Both the position numbers and the translations under genes were made by a program. A stretch of DNA of 64,000 nucleotides from Holothuria scabra (Eukaryota > Echinodermata > Holothuroidea > Aspidochirotida > Holothuriidae), in the NCBI GenBank assembly GCA_037179385.1, contig CM074190.1, positions 5,284,284 through 5,348,283 of the forward strand, in the 5' to 3' direction. Shown in pieces: positions 44,701 to 56,700 of this stretch (positions are counted from its first letter, which is position 1; the number at the start of each line of letters is the position of its first letter). The notes under the pieces are model-generated. The model worked only from the letters and a program-made list of their open reading frames with translations, was not told the DNA's origin and did no database searches.

Positions 44701-47700
44701 CAGAGAAGGAAGAGAATTTACTAAACCTAACAAAAAATCTTTTAAATTAACCTATCCAAAATCCCTATAGTGAGAACCGTGCCTAATGTTGAAAAAATGC
44801 ACTGTCTGTCACTCAATGAGAGATGCAATGGGGGAAAAAGACCTTTGCCAATTGACAAATGGTCCATGTCACCCTCTAGCTATGCTCCTGTAAATATTAA
44901 CGAAGGCATAAAGATTTCCAAAACATGAGCTCAAACATTTGTGTGACTCAGCTCAGGATATATTAGAGGACATTCAGTCACGATGGGAAGGGGGGAGGGT
45001 TAATGGTATGGCCTACTAAAAAGGAATCAAAAAAGAACATTACAAAAAGTAACCTACTGCCTTTACTAGCTCAAAACTTTGAACTCAAGCCAACTCTTTT
45101 TCAACATTATATCACATTTACAAGCTTAAACTGGCTGTAGGCGGCTATATAAATATTGAATTCTTCAGGGTTCCATTTCCTATGAGAACTGAAAATAATG
45201 CCTTACAATGCTCTATCTCTATGCTGAATCTTCTTAGGCCTCTTTAACTTTGTGCCAAAACAGAAACCTGTGGTTGAAAAAGTAATTGACTTAAAAGTTG
45301 AAGATGCATAAGTTCAAATTACAAAATATGACACCTTACTTGAATTTGATCAAGCTGTCAATGCCCTCTCCAGGAAATTCACTTAGTATCTCCAAGGCTG
45401 TAACAAATCCTACTCCCTGAATACCAATGGTATAATCACTTCCCATTAATAGACCAAGACTGATCAGTTTGAATCTATCCAGGGCTACATGGAAGAAAGA
45501 TATGAAACACTTTGGAGATAGCCCTGAATTCTTTGAAAAGCATAACACATGTGAATAAAATGTTGTCTAAAACAATTTAATCTTAAATCTATGACTTAGA
45601 TTTTATTTACTAGGACAGCTAGTAAAAGCTATTTCTGTACCAAGATATAATTAGTTTCAAGTCTTTTACTTATAGTTGTATAGAATGAGGTTATATAGCA
45701 TATGTAGTTAAAAAGGAAATATTGCGTTTAAAATGCTCCTACATAGCATTAAAAGTAAATAGCTCTAGTCATTTTCAAATCATTCAGTCTCAACAGTAAC
45801 CGTCAGCAATAGCTTCATCTCCTTAAAATATTATGCACTAGAGGAGTTATGAAATGTGTAAAGTTTGGGTGAACAATTATTTTTGAACAACAAACAACTG
45901 AATTTCTGTCTGAGTGTAACTTATTTCTTGAAAAGAAGGCTACCATATTGCCTTATTTGTAATACCTTATTACTCTTTGAAAATAAATATTGGTTTTAGA
46001 AGGATGAAATCGATCTCTATTTCCATAAAATTCTTTAAACAGTACTACGAACTAGAACACATTTGTATGAGATTCCATGATTCGTATCTGGCGCAAAACT
46101 GCTATCCAATGAGAGGTCAGGATCTGGGATATTCTCTTTCACGTCCGAATGAGCGTTTATATATCATTATTTGAAACCTTTCGGCATAACAAGAAACCTG
46201 TCTCATAACCATGATAACAGTGTATGAGAGCTACGGACTAGCTAATTCTCATGCAGCCCTTGTGTTCACATTTATGCATTGATGAAACTACAATACTTCA
46301 TCACATCATTAACACACATCATTTTACAGTGCCTTTTAAAAATGATAGTTTTGGACGTACCTATACGAAACTCAGTGACAAACCAAATAGGTTATTAAGC
46401 CAGGGTTTTTTTAACCGGGACCGATGGGTTGCCATAACCAGGGAGCTGCAGTGGCAGCTCCCTGCCATAACCTACAACCTAACATTTAAAGAAAGCACCA
46501 ATGTTTAAGGAAAAGATGATTAACATATAACCAACATTTGGTTAATGCATTTGCCCAACAGTTTAATAAAAGAAGTGCCCAACAAGTGGGTATGTTTTAA
46601 AATGCTAATTTACCAAACAGTTGGGTAATCTCTTGCCCAACAGTTGGGTTCAAACTTTACCCAATTTGGTTGGTTAAAGTTTTGCCCAACTGTTTAGGTT
46701 GTTGAATAGATGCCCAGTGTTGGTCAAAAAGTTGGGCAAAATTTGCCCAATTTTTTTAAGAGTGTATATAGGATGGGGTTATATAGCATATGGCAGTTTA
46801 ATATAAATGACTCCAAATTTGAGCTGGCATTCAAAATATTCATATACCACCTGACACAAATACAACACTTATTAATATTGCATTACTGGAAAGTTAACTA
46901 ATAAGATGGTAAAAATAATGTACAAAGCTGGAGGCCAAAAACTTCTCCTTTTGAAGCCCTTGTGTATTGGAAATAAATATGCACAGCATGCACATAAACT
47001 CCTTTTCATCTTTTTGAATTGTCTATCAATTTCCATCCTTAATTTATGTTTAATTTGTATTGTATGTTGCATTCTCATTAAACTTGAAAGCCGAATGAAT
47101 GTTAGCTTTTTCCCAAATAAATAGTGTTGTATAGCAAAGGAATGCAATTTAACCATGCTGTGATGTTGCTTGGTAAGAATGCAACAAGATGCCACAGTAT
47201 ATCAAAGGCAGGGTGTGGTGTAACAGATATCTGAGTTTATTACATGTGCACTGAAGTGACCAATGCTTTCATGTGATCACAATGTGTGAACAGTAATAAA
47301 CACAAACTTGACTGACCTGTCAGCTAGTCTCAATTACTATAATACATAACTTTTGTGTATTTTGGTATGCATGGTACTGTAAATGAATTAATCCAATGTG
47401 AAATGTGACTACATCAAGTATATATCTAGGGTGCTTCAATAAAATGGATTCAGGCAGAGGAAAAGGATGTTTCAAAAAGCAAGAGGGAAAGTTTTGCAAT
47501 CAACTATTCCACTCCCTCAATAAATACTACACCCAATATTGGCTGTAACTCACTTAGCTGTCTCTCTATAGCTTGGTTACTATAAAACAATACATCCTTG
47601 TCCTTGGTAAAGAAATTCTTGTAAACTTTTTGACCACCAAACAGCCAGACATCACTGTCATCTGTTATCACCCCTTCACATTGGCCAGATAGATCCAAAA

Positions 47701-50700
47701 ATGCACACTGCGCTTCTGCTTCTTGTGGACTCTCAATGTATGGAATCCCAAACAAATTGAGTAGCTCCTGGGGAGACAAAATATAATGCAAATTGTTTGA
47801 TACTATGAATGAAAATAATATAGATTCCATGATCACATCAATTGTTAAAGTAAAACTCACTCTTTTGGTAGTTAGTTAGTCAGTTAGAGTTTTACAGCCC
47901 AGTTTCCAAACTATTGGTTCAAGTTGAGCCGGCCACAGCCTTTTTTCTTGTTGTAGCCTTTGGTAGTATGTTACTTATTCAGTTAAATGTACAGTAGTTT
48001 TACAGCTCAGGTTCTAAACAACTGCTTTAGTTGGGCCAGACACTGCCTTTATTCCAATTTTAGGGCACTGGCTTGTTTTCCCTCTTCAATTGTTTAAATG
48101 CTGAGCAACAAGTACAAGGGGAGTAAGTACTTTTTTGAAAGTTTTCAGTATGGGTTTTGGTGGTAGGACACTATGTAATGAAATGGTGCAAATAAATAAA
48201 ATTTAGTCAGTTCTGTTGACTGAAGTAAAGTCTTGTGGAGGGGATAACTGGGGGTATCCTTCCTCCTTGCCTGAATCTTGAGTCCTACCTTGTTCTCCCA
48301 GGTCACAACAAGTATACAGAACAAAATATTTATGAAAAACCTGGAGTACCTTCCTTTACTTTTAAAACAAATCAATCTTGACAACACAGAATTAGTGCCC
48401 TTTTGAGTCTGCTATATTTAAAGAAGTCCAGAGTGCATACATGAGAGGAACCTACCCAAGTACCCAAGCAGAAAAAAAATATCCACAGCCATTGCTGCTT
48501 TTGCGCTCAATGTCATAAGAGAATGCCATCGCAATGTCTCTATTGTGCTGTTCACTGGACATTTCTGAGTAGCTTCACACACAATACTCCATTGAACTTG
48601 ACTTAATCCAAGGTTCCTGCCATGTGCCTGCTATGACTGGTATCAAATTTGAAAAGTAGCTCAGAGGATTTTCCCATCAAGTAACTTCAAAGAATCATGA
48701 TCAAGTCCTTACATATCAGGTACACTCTCATATGCTACATGCCTGTGTGAAGTCATCACTTCGTAACATTCAAATTTATGATAGGTGTGACAACCACAAC
48801 ACCTTTTAAAGTTGGGATTAATGCCTATAACAACTAAATTGTCCTCTGATTTCCACAACTTTAGCTGGTCATGCTGACATCTCAAAAAATTTATCCTTTT
48901 CCTAACCTTGTAAAGAACTTTTATCAATATCAATAAGATGTCCGTTCAAGCATTTAACAATAGCCCTGAAGGTTGACTTTTGATAGCAGTTTATCTCAGA
49001 CAAAACTTAAAGGGAATCTAGCCCTTCAATGCACCATGAGTAATTTGCTCCCATTTTGCCACACTTATTTTGGCCTACCCCTCTTTGAACCACTAAACTG
49101 TTGGACTTCAATTCAACAAGAATGGTAATCAAAGCTGTAATTCAATGAAGCAACTAATTTGAGAAATGAACGGGATGTTGGGTAATTTACTAGGGAACAC
49201 CAGTTTTTTCCTAAAAACTACAGTAGCCATTACAGATAACCTTAAAGGTAAATCTTTTGCAATGACAAAACAAGTAAAAATATTATCAAGTCAAAACTCA
49301 GGTCCAGCTGGGAAGCATAGATAAGAGCAGTCAACTGGGAAGGAATCAGAAGTACAAAACCAAACTGTTCAAATTAACTGTTTCTCGTGATTTCACTCAA
49401 AACTTAGAAAGTTTCAGTCATTGATAAATTTTAAAGAAAAGAATCAGTGCATTGGATCAGTGGTTACCATAACTTAACCCTGGTCAATTCTGACAAGCAA
49501 TAGATATTAGCAATTAGCAACATATCACTGATAAATACTGGAATTTACAGGGTTTATTGTAAGAGAACAGAATAAAGCTCTTCCAACTCCTCTTACCTTG
49601 CTATCATTATACATTGCTTCTGTTACAGAGGCAGCCATCCTTTGGTCCTTTCCTTTTTGAATTTCAAGATCATATCTCTCTGAGTCAAGACTTGCCTGCA
49701 TTGATTCAAATTCCTCCTGATTAAATGTAAAAAAAAAGGATACTATTTCATGGCAATTGTTCACGTTTAAACTACTCTGATTCCAATTCTGCTGTTCATT
49801 TTATACCTACTATTTCTAGGGGTAACTGATCCTTTCTTAAGGTGGGAAAAGTTAACCAGGGATGAAGTCCATGGAAATATTAAGTCCACCCAAAATTCAC
49901 CTAGTTAAAAATTCTGAAAGATGATTTTGCTGCTTTTGGAATATTTAATTATTTGCCATCACAGTAAATGTTGTAATTTTATACCACTAGTTGCAAACGC
50001 TCTCAGTCTGAGTCAAACCCATAAATTTTCCTTAACATGCTAAGGACAAATGGTCAAACTAAGACACTCCCCATATCCTTCAAACAAATCATTGTTTTGT
50101 TCTAGCGACTAATTGATGATTAAATTTGGTTTTCTTTCAGTGTGACTGCACACTTTTTAAACAGCAGTTTCAAACTGGGTTGCAAAAAGTTCAAAAATTT
50201 AACTTTTTGCAAAACTGTTGGATGTGGAACTTTATTTTTAGCATTTTCAAGTGGTAGTGCCCTTCGATACCGTCTTTAAGACATCAGTATCAACTCATAC
50301 CCTCCTTTAATCTCAAACTTAAGATAACCTTAACTTCAGTTGATTTACACAGAAAACAATCTGACTTCTGTTAAACCATCTACAGTGCTTTCTAGCTACT
50401 ATCACATACAAAGTTACAATTTACTAAAGAACATATTTTACTCAAATTCTGACGTTGATTAAATCTTGAGTGATCTTTAAAATGATGCAATTTGTTTTCC
50501 TCCCAAGTAAAAGGTCTTTAAACAGGATGCTAAACTTGAGTTAGCTTCAGGAGTCAGCCAAAATTTTCATCACAAAAATTACCCCTCTTCTCTCTGTAAA
50601 TATTTTCATAGTATATTCTAAGTATGAGTCAAGAGCACCTTTTCATTCAAAAATTTCCACTAGTAATTATGCTCCACTCTAAAAATATGGTAAGGCCTTG

Positions 50701-53700
50701 TGCATACTTAGCTATTCAAATACAGATAATTGCTATGAAAGTATGGGTAGATTAGAAGTCATAGTTGTGAGTCTTTCTCATAGCATAGTACCAACCCACC
50801 AAGGGCAGAGCCATGGTGCACACTTTTGGGTAGCTATGACCACCACTCACTATTAACAGTATACAGAGGAAATAGTTCCTTTCCACTCATCACTTTTTAA
50901 AACAAATTTTAAAATTTTCTGTGCCCATGCAAGGAATACCACCAGAGACCCTCTCTCTGTTCAAAAACAAGGGAAATCCATATCCACTCCAATTGGTAAC
51001 ATTACTGTAGCTTAATTGAATGCTCCTTTGCACAATTTTTGCACAACTACATATTAATACCTTTCAAGAGTGAATAAAGGATAATGCATTACAACAATAA
51101 GTTAAAATGGTGGTGCTGGATAGATTGCTGATACAATTGGGCAATACTGATACAGATGAATACAATAAAACCATGGTTGGTTTAAATTACTTGTTACACT
51201 TGCACTCAAGGGTAAATTCCTCCTGCTGGCAGCACTTTTAGAAGGTTAGGTTTCTATCAAGTGTCAAATTATTACACCCCTGGTACATTATAGGACTATT
51301 CTATAATAAGCTGGAGTGGTAACCATGAACAGCAACCTAACTCAAAATGAAGCAGTACTTTACACCAAATGCATACTGTAATTGCCTTCAGTCTCCAGGG
51401 TGTTAGGCATTGTTAATTATTCTTTAATTCAATCGAGCTGGGTCATTTAAAATGAATTCATCATCATAAATGGACTATTTGCATGCCATTACAAAATCTC
51501 ACTGACATGATGATGAAATGCACTCTCTGAAAAGTCTCACAGGATGGCATTCATTGTCTGCTAACATCTTTAGAAGTAACTAACACTAAGTTTGCCTTAG
51601 CTAAAACCATGATATTTATACATACCTCATCTAAGCCAGGTGGAATGTTTGCTTCAGGAGACCGAGTTGACAATGAATGGTCAATATTAATGCTGTCAAG
51701 AAAATGGTGACATTAATGCACTAATAAAGATAAAGATAAAGATCAAGATCAAGATCAAGATCAAGATAAAGATCAAGATCAAGATCAAAATCAAGATAAA
51801 GATAAAGATAAAGATAAAGATAAAGATAAATGTTTAGATTAACAGACACTCAGACAGGCAACCTGAGTGTAAAGATTTGAAAATTTTCTCCTAAATCATT
51901 GAAGTAAATTTATGTAAAATTCACATAATTACAAATATGCATTCCTCCATCGATAAAGCTTTTCCTTGATAAAAAGTTGACAACTGTAAAATGTCACTGC
52001 AAAGTGGTATGCTCATTTCAATACTTGACAAACAGCATCCCACCCCTCACACCTCCCCATCCATTTGCCTTCCACTTTGCTCTGTTTTGTATTTGATTTT
52101 CTTAGACCATCAATTCATGGTTTCACACAGATTTCTATGCACATGACAACATGCATTTAAAACTTCATGACAGATCCTAGTCATGAATATGGCTTGGTTT
52201 GCTGGATTTTATGCTTCAACTTCTTCTGGTTTATAAACTCTCTGTCACTATGGTGATCAAGAATGAAACATGCCAATATACAGTGTGCTTTGGCAATGAT
52301 GGCCAGAAAATGTCATTCTCAAAAATGAATGCCAAGTATCTTTAGTGTACAAAAATAACCTTACAAATTTTAACATTTTTAAAATTTTTCCCCTATATCT
52401 GGAATACCTCAAGAAGATGAACCACACAAAAGAAAGTTTGAATTTATTCATATCATGTGCCTTATAACTCACAGAAAGCTTAAATGTTGCCTGTGTTTAC
52501 CATTCCAATTTACTGTATGTCTTGTGTCAATAAATATGACCTACCCTTCTGTAACATTAACTTCTTCTGAGGTCTCATTTGCTGTAGACTCCTGAAATAA
52601 GCTGACTGGAAACAGTTCATCATGATTTGCTGTGGTTGGTGGGACTAGCTCAACCTCTATAGCTGCAGTTTAAACAAGACATTCTTCATCATTTGCTTGT
52701 TGCAACTTGAATGACTCAAGCCAACAGTGTATATCAATTAAAATTTGTAAAAAAAAGGACTTTGCCTGTTAGTATTTAATAATTAAAAATCATTAAGTTT
52801 TGGAGAGTCATATTTTCAGATAAAAACCAAGGGAAAGAATTTTTTCAGTGACAGAAGAAACTTTCAATGAAACCCAATGTGCTAGATACAGAAAATTCTG
52901 AATCATGCTAAAAAACATTCCTTCACAATCTTACATAAAATTTGATAAAAGAACTCATAATGCTGAAAAAATACCAACATTAGCACAACAGTAGTAAGCA
53001 TCTCATATCTTCATGTATACCTTTCAATATTAATTAAACAAAGAGTTTGATTGATATAAGTTTATTACTGTTATTATTCACTTTGATATTCAAGAGCATC
53101 ATAAGTTTCCTTGTGTCTATGATTGTGCATGCAAGTAGATAGGGGAATCAAACTGCAACTTGAGAATAATTTTCTGGGAAGCAAGTTGGCCTAAAAGCTG
53201 GCAGAATTTATATATATGCTAAAAGTACTTGCTTCATGTTGACCAAATATCATGACAAAAGTGACAATACTGTACCATAGAGTGACCTCTGACATGTGAA
53301 TTTGTTGGTTAGTTGGAGTTTCATAGTCCAGTTTCCAACCAATTGGTTCAAGTCAAGGTGTTTTCCCTACTCCATTGCTTATGATGAATACCAATGACAA
53401 TGGCAGTAGGTTCTGTTTTTAAAGTTTTTGGTATGATCCAGCCAGGTTCAAACTCCCAAATTTACAACTTGGTAAAGGTATGGTGACAATACAAGTGACA
53501 CTTTCAACTCAGGAAACTACAAAAGTGAAGTTGCAAACAACAATACCTGGATTTTAACCAAAGTCAAGTTACATACAGTTTATTTTAGTGACTGAGTCAA
53601 GTCATGACTTGAGTTACTGCATTATTTGGATTTTTAATAAGCTAGGACTTTTGAAATCACAAAGTTTTCAAGTGATGACTCTAGTCAAAACTTGATTACA

Positions 53701-56700
53701 ACTCCATGGTACACTTACCACTTTCAGCTGTTTTCCTATCTTCATTTCCTTTCATATCTTTTGATTTCTCTTCTTTCATCTCAGTTTCTCTTCCTTCTCT
53801 TTCTCTTTCCAGGATGGTAATTTCCATCTCTTCTCCTTCATCACCACACAACAAGATTTCATCTTTTTCTTCTTCCTTTCCTTCCTCCTCTACCTCAACT
53901 GCCTTCTCCTCATCTTTTGTCAAATCAATATTCTCTTCATTCCTTAAGTGCTCCTCATCTTTTGAAGACAAATCAATCACATCTGCATCTTGTCCCAATA
54001 CAGTCACTTTCTCTACTCCATCTCTACCAGCATTTCCACCATTTTCCATCATCTTTACGACAGCTTCCGCATCTTCCTCCAGTGATACATTTTCAACTTG
54101 TTTCTCCATCTTCTCCAAGATATTACTCTTCTCTTCCACAGCGGATTTAATCATTTCTCCATCCTTCACTGCTTCTTTGACTCCTGTCTTTTTATGAAAC
54201 CTTCTTTCCTCCTTCTCCCTATGCTCCTCATCTGAGTCATATTCATCTGACAAATTTATTTCTGATTCTCCGAGAAACCCTCCTGCTTGTGCCACTGTAC
54301 TTGACCTTGGTCTAAGTTCTCTTTGAGACTTAGAAACAATTTCTACCTTCTCTTTTGATCCTCTTGAGCTTGTCACATCTTTAGAAAGTGCTTTTCCTTC
54401 AAGTTTCCTTTTCTTCAAAATCTCATTTTCTTCCCACAGTTCACTTGCCTTCCTTTTTTCTCTGTCTCTTAATTCTTCTTCATCAATTAAGTTGTTCCTT
54501 GTCACTGCAGATTTCATCTCCTTGACAACATGTCCAGATGTACCATTCATTGTTTTTTCTTCTGACTGCAAATTGTACTGACTGAAAAACTTCCAAACCT
54601 CTTTTTTAATTTCTTCCTTCCTCTCGTCCCTTGAATTTGCTACTTTCTCATCTCCCAACCTGGTTGACTGATCCTCAACATTAACTGCATGCCTGGAATC
54701 CCTTTCAGATGGAGGTACAAACAACTCATCTACTAAATTGATTGCAGTATCATCTATACGACTGTCCTTGCTTTCAATCATATCATCTATACGACTGTCC
54801 TTGCTTTCAATCATATCATCAGTACTGGGAATGGTGTTTTTACTACTTTCTGCTTTTGTTGCTTCACTCTCTTCTTCTTTGGCCTGGTTACGGATGAGAA
54901 CATAATGCTGAGTGTCCTCAGATGCAACCCTCCCTGCCTCGAATGCTTCAAGACGAGTCTCATAGTCCAAGAGGACAGCGAGATCACCTGATGTCTTTGT
55001 CTTCATATCCCTTTGTAATTCATCCAGTCGATGTGTCATTTTACCCTTCTTCATAAGTCTACTCAACTGATAGTTAGAGAAATCATCAGCTTTCTGCAGA
55101 GAAGAGCAAACATACACACAAAGTTAATAAGTTTGTGTTATTTCCACACTTCACTGTGCTAGCAAAGATGAATTAACAAAGTAATTAAACTCAAGAGGCA
55201 TTCTATTCCCGTCCATTTTTAAACATGACATGTGCTTTTTAAATTTGTGTTGGTTCAATTCTGCAGGTAAAAGTAGTAGTGATGTGAGAAGTGCTATTGT
55301 TAAGTAGTAAGCAGTGTTGTAACAAGTCACGACTCAAGTCACTTCCTCTCAAAATGCCAGTGACTCAATAGAATTCAGGAGTAATTTACCCATTGAAACA
55401 GTACAGTGACTGGAGTCCATGACTCCACTCGAGTCACTTAGAAGTCTGAAAACTGGTGACTCGAGTCACTAATCTAGTGACTCGATTGCAACACTGGTAG
55501 TAAGTAGTGATGAGTAGTGATATAGGTAAATAGTCTAAATAGAAGGTTGCTAACACAGTGTTGGAAATTCAAACAAATCAGTATCTTCGTCATGGGATTC
55601 TGGGTTTTCCTACATTCCTAAAGTATCATTCATTCACTCCTGTCCAAAGTCAGAAGTCATCAGATAGTATAACACAAGAGGTCCATTCAAAATTATAGCC
55701 AGTATTACCTTGTTGTGACTGAATATGTATCATCTTGAAAAACCTATTGTGCTTGTGGTATATTTTGGGAATAGCATATAAATCTCTTTACCTTTCTATC
55801 AACTATTTTTCATAAATGTACAAGTGCAGGATATAATATTTACAGCTAGCAACTGATTCTTGAGACTCATATTTCATACTACTTAAGATGCAAAATTGAT
55901 TGCACTGATTCCCATGTTCATGGCCGTAATCAGACACAAGTGACATTTCTCTAGGATTGACATTAGAAAGTCTGGAGTATATGTCTCAAAGAGTTGCAAA
56001 TGAAAGAAATAGTCTGCCAGAAAATGGTGTATTCCACAAATCCTAATGTGAGTGTAGCAGATTATTATTGTGCAGGGGTTTGTTGGGTTTACAGGTTTGT
56101 GTGATAGTTTGTTGAGGGTTTGAAATGAATGGTACCAAATGGAGTTTGCCTTCATTGTTCTTTAACTTGTTATGCAATGTTATGTTAAAGGTTGTCATAC
56201 CTGAAAATGATTTCTTATTATTTGAATCTGCACAGATGCTTGGAACAATTTCTAAGGATAGCCATGGGCTTGCAAATGTAATATGAGAGGGCTCATGTAC
56301 AGTAAACTGACCCACAGTAAAGCTTTAAGCATACAACAACACATAGCAGAGAGTGCACCCTTCAATGGAGGCACCTGCATAACACTTGAATCAACATCAG
56401 TAAATGATGATGGCCCATTTGTATTAATTTAGTCACATACATGTATAAGACTACCCACACACATGCCCCTGGGATCCACTTGGAGCATTGATGTTCTTCA
56501 TGGTTTTCCAATTGATGTTGTAGGTAGTCCAAACAAGGCAGATCAGTAAAGCAACCCTCTAATGTTCCATAGCACCTTTAACTTCCCACATGGTACTGCA
56601 ACTTACAGACTGATTACAATATTTCAAATTTAGTTTTGGTATCAACATAAAGTAGTCCTGGACATAAAATATTCAATTGATGCTGAATTCTGGATGTTCT

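Noticed and set aside
51724..51830. CRISPR-like regular array
   Set aside because: The units are contiguous hexamers without spacers in animal DNA, i.e. a microsatellite.
53706..54197. 163-residue plus-strand open frame, Ser/Phe-rich
   Set aside because: It is antisense to the Glu/Lys-rich coding sequence of XPG exon 6. Stop codons are scarce there because of composition, and it has no domain or splice context.
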